From Scatosoma sp964459515 (GTDB lineage: Bacteria > Bacillota > Clostridia > Christensenellales > Borkfalkiaceae), in assembly GCA_964459515.1 (NCBI GenBank), contig CAYWML010000020.1:1-22165 (forward strand): DNA of 22,165 nt. The letters are read 5' to 3'. Numbering within the stretch: position 1 is the stretch's first letter; each line of letters begins with the position of its first letter. Positions 1 to 7,323 of the stretch are shown here, piece after piece. The notes under the pieces are model-generated. The model was not told where the DNA came from, searched no databases, and was given only the letters and a program-made list of their open reading frames with translations. A program made the translations under genes and the position numbers.

Positions 1-170
1 TTGCTCGATACATACCTGCCGTTGACAAACAGGGTATAATCCCCGTCGCAGGACAGGCGGCATACCGTCTGTTTCGCGTTCGCGGAAAACGTCGTGACAA
101 ACTCGCCGTAGACGTCCTTTTCCGCTTCGTTATTGATCCATATCCATTCGGAAGCTTCAAAAATCGCCAT
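1..170 (-). CDS. N-terminus of probable alpha-L-rhamnosidase-like (GH78-type) glycosidase, cut by window edge
   Basis: Only the first 56 or so codons are visible; the gene runs off the left edge. Translation begins MAIFEASEWIWINN and continues to a DYTLFVNGRYV stretch. A W-I-W opening followed by a beta-sandwich strand ending in YxLFVNG is typical of the N-terminal substrate-binding domain of GH78-like alpha-L-rhamnosidases, though some GH2-type enzymes open in a similar way. The ATG is well supported: GGAGAA lies a few bases upstream. It starts 10 bp after the stop of the ADP-ribosylglycohydrolase-like gene, so the two are very likely co-transcribed. No signal peptide is visible, which suggests a cytoplasmic enzyme. 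The family call rests on a short stretch and is tentative; that this is a real coding start is much surer. Confidence 0.55.
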   Translation of the reverse strand, partial: MAIFEASEWIWINNEAEKDVYGEFVTTFSANAKQTVCRLSCDGDYTLFVNGRYVSS

Positions 171-180
171 ACTTTCTCCG

Positions 181-1743
181 TTACAGCCCGTAATTGGTAA
201 ATTTTTCGGGATATTGATAGCACGTTTCCGACGGTCGGTTCAGCAATACTACGGAAACGACCTCCACATGCGCCCTGCCGTGTTCGGAAACAATCATCAA
301 AATGCGGTTGTGCGCGGCGATTTTTTCGGGCGCGGTCAACACGATTTCCGTAGGCTCGCTGTGACAGGTATTTTCCGTCAACGACATCCAAGTGGGCGCG
401 TACACGTCGAAATCGTCGTTGCTCGCCGTCCAGCCGTCGGGCAGAACGAATTGCACGTTGATATTGTGCGGTTGATTGCCGAACGCCTTAATATTGTTTT
501 GAAAGCTGACGGTCAGCCGCTTTTGCTCGCCTGCGGTTATGTATGCGCCGCCGTGCACGGTCACCAAAGCCGTAACCGTCGAACAACGCTTTACAATCGT
601 ATTCGGTTTTTTCAAGGACAGCACGGAAACAGCCAACGCTTCCGATTCCTCGCTTTGCCCGTAGGGAAGCAGGAATTTATCCGTTTCCGCCTGCGTAACT
701 TCCGTTTGTTCCGTCGTCCACGTAAGCTCCGTGGCAAACGCCGCGCGCATTTCGTATAAGACTACGGGCGCGAGCTTGGTTACGCGGTCGGTAAGCTGTT
801 TGCAGCTATCGATGACTTCCCAAGCCGTTCCGAGGTTGATACAGCAGGTGACGATACGATCGCCCACGTGCGCCGCCCAATCCTGCGGAATGCCTTGCGT
901 GCCGTGCATAATGCCGAAAATCGAACCGACGGTTGCCGCCGTACAGTCGGTGTCGTCGCCGCAATTCACGGCGAGCAACATAGACTTTTTGAAATCGCCT
1001 TCGCCGTACAAAATCCCGAGCATGGCGTACGCCACGTTCGAGGGTGCGGAAAACCAGCCGTCGCCGATGTCCGCGTTCTGCCGCAGAATCGCCTCCCGCA
1101 CCTCCGACGCGGACATGCCCCCGTCGTAACACGAAAACAGCAAGCGAATCGATTGCGCCAAGCGGCACGTTTTCGGGATTTTCGCAAGCCCTATTTCCAC
1201 CAATTTTCGCACGTCGGAAAGAACGAACGCCGCGCTTTCCACCGCGGCAACGAACATTGCCGCATACGTGCCCTCGCCTATACCGTGATCGATTTTTGCG
1301 TCCTCTATGGCATACCTCGCCGCCAAATCGGGAGAAGCAGGGAAAAGGCATGCCCAAATTTCCGTCCGAATCCACGCTCCGTTGGAATCTTGCAAAATAT
1401 GGTTGTTGCGCGTTTCGCCCGAAAGCGGCGGAACGACGCCGATTTCCATATTACGGCGCGCTATCGCATATTCCCCCATGTAGACGGGAATATATGACAA
1501 CCAATATTCGCCGAGCGTAGCCGCGTCGATATTTTTCGCGCCCTCTTTTTCCACGGCATGCAACCAAATCAGCTGCAAATCCAAATCGTCGTTCGGCAAA
1601 GCTTCGCCTGCTTGCGTGGAAAAGCCCGTTACGTTGAGCGGCTTTCGCACGCCCTCGTACGGTCCGCCCAGCGTTCCGCCGATATTCTTCCCCGTCCAAC
1701 AAGCCAAAACCTTGTCTTTATAAGCTTCGTAATTGAGTTTCAT
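181..1743 (-). CDS. ADP-ribosylglycohydrolase-fold protein with extra C-terminal beta-rich domain
   Basis: This 520-aa protein has the ADP-ribosylglycohydrolase (DraG/ARH) fold over residues 1 to about 325. Signatures are GGTLGGPYEG near residue 22, NDDLDL at 51-56 and GDDTDCTAATVGS at 262-274. The aspartates of the last two motifs correspond to the di-metal ligands of the family, so an active centre looks intact. The first motif lacks the aspartate of the usual GDALG form (GGTLG here). Residues about 340-520 form an extra beta-rich, Ig/CBM-like region that plain DraG or ARH proteins lack. No signal peptide is present. The start has AAAGGA upstream. It lies 76 bp after the giant lipoprotein gene and 10 bp before a probable GH78-like gene. 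Given these neighbours, I infer action on a sugar or glycoside rather than on ADP-ribosylated protein; no nitrogenase genes are present. The substrate is unknown. Confidence 0.85.
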   Translation of the reverse strand: MKLNYEAYKDKVLACWTGKNIGGTLGGPYEGVRKPLNVTGFSTQAGEALPNDDLDLQLIWLHAVEKEGAKNIDAATLGEYWLSYIPVYMGEYAIARRNMEIGVVPPLSGETRNNHILQDSNGAWIRTEIWACLFPASPDLAARYAIEDAKIDHGIGEGTYAAMFVAAVESAAFVLSDVRKLVEIGLAKIPKTCRLAQSIRLLFSCYDGGMSASEVREAILRQNADIGDGWFSAPSNVAYAMLGILYGEGDFKKSMLLAVNCGDDTDCTAATVGSIFGIMHGTQGIPQDWAAHVGDRIVTCCINLGTAWEVIDSCKQLTDRVTKLAPVVLYEMRAAFATELTWTTEQTEVTQAETDKFLLPYGQSEESEALAVSVLSLKKPNTIVKRCSTVTALVTVHGGAYITAGEQKRLTVSFQNNIKAFGNQPHNINVQFVLPDGWTASNDDFDVYAPTWMSLTENTCHSEPTEIVLTAPEKIAAHNRILMIVSEHGRAHVEVVSVVLLNRPSETCYQYPEKFTNYGL

Positions 1744-1774
1744 TGTTTTTCCTTTTCGATAGACAGGCTACGCA

Positions 1775-1797
1775 GGGCGAGCATATATGGCTCGCCC
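1775..1797 (-). promoter_or_regulatory. Intercistronic hairpin before the ADP-ribosylglycohydrolase-like gene
   Basis: There is a perfect 8-bp GC-rich inverted repeat, GGGCGAGC / GCTCGCCC, with a 7-nt AT-rich loop. It sits in the 76-bp gap after the giant lipoprotein stop and 31 bp before the next start codon. On the transcribed strand no U-tract follows, so it does not look like a standard intrinsic terminator. It may protect the upstream mRNA 3' end or dampen read-through between the surface-protein block and the enzyme block; that role is inferred. Confidence 0.5.
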
Positions 1798-1819
1798 CCG
1801 CATTTTCCGTAACGATTTA

Positions 1820-4800
1820 TTATTTCGAGAACGTCAATCCCGTAATCGTCATGTAGCCGCCATCTTGCACTTTCCAATGGCTTCCGTTATGTTGCAACCA
1901 GAATTTCAAATCTTCTGTAAGCTCTGTAAGAGAAACCGTTTTGGTGTTTTGCGTTTGTTCGTAAGTATTATCCTCTTGCCATAATGACAAATCGATAGTA
2001 GCGTTACCCAAAGGTTTATCCTTAATCATGCCGCAGTTTGCTTTTGTCGCATCGCTAAGCGTTACCGTAAGCGATATCGTCTTATAACCTTGGCTTATCA
2101 TGTAATTGATATAATCCTTGGAAATCCAGCCAAAGTTATTTGTATCGTTTACATTAAGACCTGCATCTTTCTTTTCAAACTTAATCGAACCGTCGCTGTT
2201 ATATGTCACTGTAATATTCGAGCCGCATTCGATATAGCCGTGCAAAACTTTAATCGTCAATTCGCCCGTTACGTTTTCTACGGTGTATACACCGTCAACA
2301 GCTGTAATTTCTTCGTCGTTGGCAAATACGATGAATTCGTTGCAGTTTTCGTACGTTGCCGTCAGGGTGAAGGTGTAGTTTTCACCGTTCTTCACCGTTT
2401 CCGCGCCGTTGAAGGTGTAATAACTGCTTTCCGCAGGTGCGGTGACGGCAATTTGTCCTTTCGAAAACGTCAAACCCGTAATCGTCATATAGCCGCCTTG
2501 GTCTTTCATTCCATTTCCGGAGTTGCCGCTGTTCTGTACCCAAATATACATATTGTCCGCCGCACTCACACCAAGATCTTTTATACAACTATTTGCATCC
2601 GTTTCTTTTTGATAACTAATAATGTTGGAACCGTTGTACTTTATAAACGCTTGTGCCGCAATCGTTCCGTCGGGAACTACCGTAGCGTTGAAATACGTAT
2701 AGCCTTTACCAATCATGTAATTGATATAGTCCGCAGATATAAATGCTTCATAAGGTTTTTTCCAGTCATCGTCTATTATACCAAACACCGCATTTTCCAC
2801 TTTAATCGATCCGTCGTCGTTGTACGTCACGGTAACATTTGCGCCGTGTTCGATATACCCGTGCAATACCTTAATCGTCAACGTGTCTTGGACGTTTTCT
2901 ACGGTATACGTGCCGTCAACAGCCGTGATTTCTTCGCCGTTGGCAAATACGATGAACTCGTTGCAGTTTGCCACCGTTGCCGTCAGGGTGAAGGTGTAGG
3001 CTTCGCCTTTTTGCACCGTTTCTGCGCCGTTGAAGGTGTAATAACTGCTCGTTGCAGGGGCAACCACCGCGCAAGCCGCGGCAGCTTTCGTCGTCACTTC
3101 TACCGTAATCGTCAACGCTTCCGTTACGTTCGTTACGGTGTACGAACCGTCTCCCGCAAGCGTAACTTCCGTGCCGTTTATCGAAACGATAGAGCTTTCC
3201 ACGTCGTCCGTAAACGTAAGCTTGAAGGTGTAATCGCCGCCCTTTTCTACGCTATTCTCACCCGTAAAGGTGTAATACGTACTTTCTTCGGGCGCGGTTA
3301 CGCTGATTTTCGCTTTCGAGAATTTCAAGCCCGTAATCGTCAGATATGCGCCGTCCACTACATTAGCACCACGCCCATCAAGCTGCATCCAGAACCACAT
3401 ATTATCTGCAACGGCAGAAAGCACATTCGTTTTAGATACAGCAGCTTCGCTACCTGCAAATGCCATCCATGCATTATTGTACTGCACACAACCTTGATTT
3501 GCCTTAGCAAAATCTCCAAGTTGAACCGTTATATCAAAATTCGTATAACCGCGTTCCACCATGAGTGCGATATATTCTTGCGAAATATATGCTTGATATT
3601 TTGCATTTTCCGAACCTTCTGTTTGCTTGCAATACTTCGCATTTTCCACTTTAATCGAGCCGTCATCGCTATACGTCACTGTTACGTTTGCGCCGTGTTC
3701 GATATAGCCGTGAATGACCTTAATCGTCAACGTGTCTTGGACGTTTTCTACGGTATACGTGCCGTCAACAGCCGTGATTTCTTCGCCGTTGGCAAATACG
3801 ATGAACTCGTTGCAGTTTGCCACCGTTGCCGTCAGGGTGAAGGTGTAGGCTTCGCCTTTTTGCACCGTTTCTGCGCCGTTGAAGGTGTAATAACTGCTCG
3901 TTGCAGGGGCAACCACCGCGCAAGCCGCGGCAGCTTTCGTCGTCACTTCTACCGTAATCGTCAACGCTTCCGTTACGTTCGTTACGGTGTACGAACCGTC
4001 TCCCGCAAGCGTAACTTCCGTGCCGTTTATCGAAACGATAGAGCTTTCCACGTCGTCCGTAAACGTAAGCTTGAAGGTGTAATCGCCGCCTTTCTCCACG
4101 GAGCTTGCGCCCGTAAAGGTGTAGTACATACTGTCTTCGGGGATAGTAACGGCAACCGCTTCTTTCAAGAATTGCAAGCCCCAAATCGTCATGTAGCCGC
4201 CCTGATCTTTAATCGCGTTGCCCGAACCGCCGCTGTTTTGTACCCAGAAGTACATATTTGCCGTGCATTCGTCCAGCGTTTGCGTAAAGCCTTTCGTGCT
4301 TCCGTCCGTCAAAGTCATGAAATTCTTACCGTTATAGTTGGCAATCGCTTGCGCCGCGATGGCGTTATCGGCACATGCCGTAAAGTTCACCGTCTTATAA
4401 CCTTGGTCAATCATGTATTGGATATATTCCGCAGAAATCCATGCAAAATAAGGCGCATTATTCGTATTTTTCGTTGCGGCGTCATCATCTCCTGCAAAAT
4501 TCCAATTCTGCACCGCGTTTTCAAGCTTAATCGATCCGTCGTCGTTGTACGTTACCGTTACGTTTGCGCCGTGCTCGATATAGCCGTGCAAAACTTTAAT
4601 CGTCAATTCGCCCGTAACGTTCGCAACGGTATACGCGCCGTCCACAGCCGCGATCTCTTCGTCGTTGACGAATACGACGAAGTCTTTGCAATTGGCATAC
4701 GTCGCCGTTAAGGTGAAGGTATACGCTTTGCCCTCGGTCGCTCTTTCTTTTCCGTCAAAGGTATAATAATCGTTCTCTGCCGGCGCGTTGACTGCGTACG

Positions 4801-7252
4801 TCTGCGCGAACGCCGCGATCGTAAAGGTGTATTCCGCCGTCTTGCCGTCGATAATCGACGTCGCGACAATCGTTACGGTGCTGCCGACGGTAGCCGTATC
4901 CGCAAGCGTAACTCTGTTGCCGACAAGCGTTACGCCCTCGACTTCTTCCGCCAACGAGTAGACGATGTACTTTGCGTCTTTGTTCGTCTTTAATACGACT
5001 TCTGTGCCGCAATTTACTTCTTCTTCCGTTTCTACAAAGGAGATATCGCCCTTGTAATCGTTTACGATACTCTTCGGAAGAATGTATTTTTCGCCGATTT
5101 CCCAGAATTCCGTATTCCACATTTTCACGACCGCGCCGTGCGCTTCGTCTGCCAAAAGGTCGGCAAGGGTAGCGAACGTGTCTCCCGTCGCTGTTTTGGG
5201 AAGTTCGTCAAAGATACGATCGGAAAGCGTTTCCGCCGCGCCGATTATGTATATCCCCTGATAAGCGTTCGCATTGCAACAGCTGCCCAAATAGCCCTCT
5301 TCCAAATCGGTCAAGCCGCAATCGGTCACGTCGATCAGCACGCGCTCTACCGTTCTCACGGGAGCATTTCCCGACTTAAAGAAAGTAACCGCGCCCTCTC
5401 TGTTAACCTCGCCATTTCCTTTCGGGGTCACATATACTTCCGAACTAAACTTCTTGATCTGCATATAGACGTCGCGCACCGTGCCCTGTCCTCTTTCCAC
5501 GACCAAACTCGACGCGATACCGATTTCCGCGTTCGTGAACGAAAGGTTTTGCACTACGCCGTTTTTGCCGTTGACGACGATAAAACCGCCGTACGGCCCC
5601 GTGGTCTGCAAACCGTCGATATTGTGTCCGCAACCGTCGAAAATGCCTTGGAAACCGCCGTTGATGCCGCGCGTCCAACTTTCATCGATTACGCCTTCCA
5701 AACCGTTTAAGTCTAATTGTTTGTTATCCTGCGGACTCAATTTGGAAATTTCGCCATACGTCTTATACGGTTTCCAAACGCCGTTGTAATCGATATCCGC
5801 GTTCAGAAGGAAATAGCCCGAATACGCAAAGCCCTTTTGCTGTTCGATGCAAATGCCTGCGCGTATCGCGTTTTCGGCGGCAATTTCCTGCCATTTATCC
5901 AACTCTTCCTTGTTGTCGATGATCATCGTGTAAACGTCCGCGGAAAGGGTGTATACGGTCTTTTCCGTTTGCACGGTCAACGTCTGTCCCTTGCCGAGAT
6001 CGGACATTTTCGCAGGAAGCCCTGCCGCATACGCCGTAAGCGTTTTCTCGTTCAACGAGCCATGTCCTTCCGCCGCGTCGTAAATCACGTTGTCCGTATT
6101 GACGGTCACTTTCTCCACCGTTCCTTCGATCGCTTCGGGGAGCGTGAGTTGCGCACTTTCCGTTTCGAAGCGCAAAGTTTCTTCCAAAGCGACTTGCGCC
6201 CTCGAAACCGTAACGCGAAGCTTGATTTCCAACGTTTCGCCCTCGTGCGTCGCCGTACCCGTAAGCAAAACCGAACCCGCTTTCAAAGCGGAAAGCTTTC
6301 CGTCCGACAACGAAAGGATATTCTCGTTTTCCATCGTCCAAGCAACGGTCAACTTCGTTTCCGTCGGTACGCCGTTTTTCTCCAACAAAACGTCGCCTAT
6401 CGTCAAATTCTCCGTTTCCGTCGAACCGAACGTCAAATTCGCAAAGTACTCGCCATCGCCTACCTGCATAGCCGTATTGGCAAAAGTCAACGAAACCACT
6501 TCTTCTTTTACGACGATCGTAAAATCCTCGTGCACTTCGTAACCGCGCGCCGTCGTAACGACGGTATACGTCACGTTGCCTGCTTTTTTGCCCGTAAGCG
6601 TCACGGACGAACCGTCCGCAGACGGCGTAAGCTCTACCGCCGCCGCGTCGCCCTCTTTATAGCTCCACGTATAGCGAATGCCGTATTTCTCGTTATCCAA
6701 CGTTTCTTCGCCGTAAAGCACCGATACGGAAACGGTATTGTCCGTTTCTCCTTCAAACAGCGTAGCCGTGCCGACGGAAAAGGCAAGCCGATGCACGATA
6801 TTCGTCTTTGCAATCTCGATAGAATGCGTAGCCGTCAAATCGCCTGCGCGCGCGGTGAGGGTGACTTTACCCGCTTTCAATGCCGTAACCGTACCGTTTT
6901 GATCCACCGTCGCGATTGTTTCGTCCGAGCTCGACCACGCGATCGTAGCCGTCGAACCCGTCAATTTTGCCGTCAACTTCGTCGTTTCGAACTCCGTCAT
7001 GCTGCCGCTGCCGCTGATCGTCAAGCTCGCTTCTTCCACGCTTGAATTGCCGCCGCCGTTCGACGAGCTTTCTTCATCGACGACGGAGGAAGAACTGCTC
7101 TCCTCGTTCGACGATTCGCTTACCGATTCGCTCGCGCTGTTGCCGCTATTAAACGGATTCGGTAAACCGAACGAACAGCCTGCCAAGCTTGCGCTTGCCA
7201 ACGACAAACTCAACCCCGTTAAGAAACAAATTAGTTTTCTTTTTTTACTCAT
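1820..7252 (-). CDS. Giant modular surface lipoprotein (Big2/Ig-like, beta-helix-like and repeated binding-like modules)
   Basis: This 1810-aa protein begins with a lipoprotein signal peptide; the lipobox is LAGC, with Cys26 as the mature N-terminus. A Ser/Asn/Glu-rich spacer follows to about residue 75. Residues 76-148 are a clear Big2 domain (AWSSSDETIATVD, then GTVTALKAGKVTLTA). Two further Ig-like domains span about 150-350. Residues about 444-735 resemble a right-handed beta-helix or GLUG region (FQGIFDGCGHNIDGL). From about 826 to the end there are six homologous Ig-like units (YYTFxG...YTFxLT...DGxYTVxNV) and four longer units of about 135 aa ending in GGYMTITGLTFSK-like sequence. The start is an ATG with AAGGAG upstream. 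No LPXTG, SLH or other second anchor is visible. The protein most likely holds glycans at the cell surface ahead of the ABC importer; ligand binding is inferred. It contains a perfect 374-bp internal repeat. Confidence 0.88.
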   Translation of the reverse strand: MSKKRKLICFLTGLSLSLASASLAGCSFGLPNPFNSGNSASESVSESSNEESSSSSVVDEESSSNGGGNSSVEEASLTISGSGSMTEFETTKLTAKLTGSTATIAWSSSDETIATVDQNGTVTALKAGKVTLTARAGDLTATHSIEIAKTNIVHRLAFSVGTATLFEGETDNTVSVSVLYGEETLDNEKYGIRYTWSYKEGDAAAVELTPSADGSSVTLTGKKAGNVTYTVVTTARGYEVHEDFTIVVKEEVVSLTFANTAMQVGDGEYFANLTFGSTETENLTIGDVLLEKNGVPTETKLTVAWTMENENILSLSDGKLSALKAGSVLLTGTATHEGETLEIKLRVTVSRAQVALEETLRFETESAQLTLPEAIEGTVEKVTVNTDNVIYDAAEGHGSLNEKTLTAYAAGLPAKMSDLGKGQTLTVQTEKTVYTLSADVYTMIIDNKEELDKWQEIAAENAIRAGICIEQQKGFAYSGYFLLNADIDYNGVWKPYKTYGEISKLSPQDNKQLDLNGLEGVIDESWTRGINGGFQGIFDGCGHNIDGLQTTGPYGGFIVVNGKNGVVQNLSFTNAEIGIASSLVVERGQGTVRDVYMQIKKFSSEVYVTPKGNGEVNREGAVTFFKSGNAPVRTVERVLIDVTDCGLTDLEEGYLGSCCNANAYQGIYIIGAAETLSDRIFDELPKTATGDTFATLADLLADEAHGAVVKMWNTEFWEIGEKYILPKSIVNDYKGDISFVETEEEVNCGTEVVLKTNKDAKYIVYSLAEEVEGVTLVGNRVTLADTATVGSTVTIVATSIIDGKTAEYTFTIAAFAQTYAVNAPAENDYYTFDGKERATEGKAYTFTLTATYANCKDFVVFVNDEEIAAVDGAYTVANVTGELTIKVLHGYIEHGANVTVTYNDDGSIKLENAVQNWNFAGDDDAATKNTNNAPYFAWISAEYIQYMIDQGYKTVNFTACADNAIAAQAIANYNGKNFMTLTDGSTKGFTQTLDECTANMYFWVQNSGGSGNAIKDQGGYMTIWGLQFLKEAVAVTIPEDSMYYTFTGASSVEKGGDYTFKLTFTDDVESSIVSINGTEVTLAGDGSYTVTNVTEALTITVEVTTKAAAACAVVAPATSSYYTFNGAETVQKGEAYTFTLTATVANCNEFIVFANGEEITAVDGTYTVENVQDTLTIKVIHGYIEHGANVTVTYSDDGSIKVENAKYCKQTEGSENAKYQAYISQEYIALMVERGYTNFDITVQLGDFAKANQGCVQYNNAWMAFAGSEAAVSKTNVLSAVADNMWFWMQLDGRGANVVDGAYLTITGLKFSKAKISVTAPEESTYYTFTGENSVEKGGDYTFKLTFTDDVESSIVSINGTEVTLAGDGSYTVTNVTEALTITVEVTTKAAAACAVVAPATSSYYTFNGAETVQKGEAYTFTLTATVANCNEFIVFANGEEITAVDGTYTVENVQDTLTIKVLHGYIEHGANVTVTYNDDGSIKVENAVFGIIDDDWKKPYEAFISADYINYMIGKGYTYFNATVVPDGTIAAQAFIKYNGSNIISYQKETDANSCIKDLGVSAADNMYIWVQNSGNSGNGMKDQGGYMTITGLTFSKGQIAVTAPAESSYYTFNGAETVKNGENYTFTLTATYENCNEFIVFANDEEITAVDGVYTVENVTGELTIKVLHGYIECGSNITVTYNSDGSIKFEKKDAGLNVNDTNNFGWISKDYINYMISQGYKTISLTVTLSDATKANCGMIKDKPLGNATIDLSLWQEDNTYEQTQNTKTVSLTELTEDLKFWLQHNGSHWKVQDGGYMTITGLTFSK
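2868..3241 (-). repeat. Perfect 374-bp direct repeat, copy A (inside the giant lipoprotein gene)
   Basis: By eye this block is base-for-base identical to 3717-4090, the two copies being offset by 849 bp. It encodes residues about 1338-1462, i.e. most of Ig-like unit 4, the linker containing KAAAACAVVAPA, and Ig-like unit 5. Flanking bases differ immediately on both sides. Because 849 is 283 codons, recombination between the copies would keep the reading frame. Confidence 0.92.
3717..4090 (-). repeat. Perfect 374-bp direct repeat, copy B (inside the giant lipoprotein gene)
   Basis: Partner of 2868-3241; it encodes residues about 1055-1179 (Ig-like units 2 and 3). The lack of even synonymous differences, against diverged flanks and diverged b units, points to recent duplication or gene conversion. 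An assembly collapse or artefact must also be considered. Confidence 0.92.
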
Positions 7253-7323
7253 AATTTTCTCCTTGCATTTTAATTGCCATAAAATTTTTCAACCTTGTTT
7301 TTTTACCAGTCGCACGTTATGCG

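Larger units (their letters stand above)
1823..4777 (-). repeat. C-terminal module array of the giant lipoprotein: six Ig-like and four binding-like units
   Basis: Coding-level repeats over residues about 826-1810. Ig-like units (I) start near residues 828, 1042, 1120, 1326, 1403 and 1610, each about 60 aa. Longer beta-rich units (b) occupy about 889-1030, 1181-1313, 1464-1598 and 1671-1810. The order is I-b-I-I-b-I-I-b-I-b. The b units share an opening (YIExGxNVTVTY...DGSIK), a central Y(I/M)xxGY segment, an F/I-W-hydrophobic-Q strand and the GGYMTITGL-type end. They differ greatly in between, whereas the I units are well conserved. I do not recognise the b unit as a named family; a carbohydrate-binding beta-sandwich is a reasonable guess. 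Confidence 0.8.

Noticed and set aside
806..1375. 189-aa alternative-frame reading on the minus strand
   Set aside because: Arg-rich overlap inside the ADP-ribosylglycohydrolase-like gene, whose own frame has clear family motifs.
181..1743. DraG-type regulator of nitrogenase
   Set aside because: No nitrogen-fixation genes nearby, a variant first motif, an added C-terminal domain, and a sugar-catabolic context.
2868..4090. CRISPR array or insertion-sequence ends
   Set aside because: The repeats are long (374 bp), only two, and entirely coding in the same frame of one gene; no transposase is present.
2090..4711. 873-aa open frame on the plus strand
   Set aside because: It lies wholly antisense to the giant lipoprotein and its internal repeats are just the reverse reading of that gene's DNA repeats. 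The composition (rich in R, F, H, C) is that of an antisense shadow.
4955..4975. Shared AKYIVYS heptapeptide between the giant lipoprotein and the DUF4838 lipoprotein (also 9043-9063)
   Set aside because: A short match in otherwise unlike regions; most likely chance or a common beta-strand pattern.
7253..7323. Internal promoter before the giant lipoprotein gene
   Set aside because: A TTGAAA and a TAAAAT-like box occur but only about 14 bp apart, too close for a normal sigma-70-type promoter; the gaps at 16509-16567 and 18700-18760 gave no better candidate.
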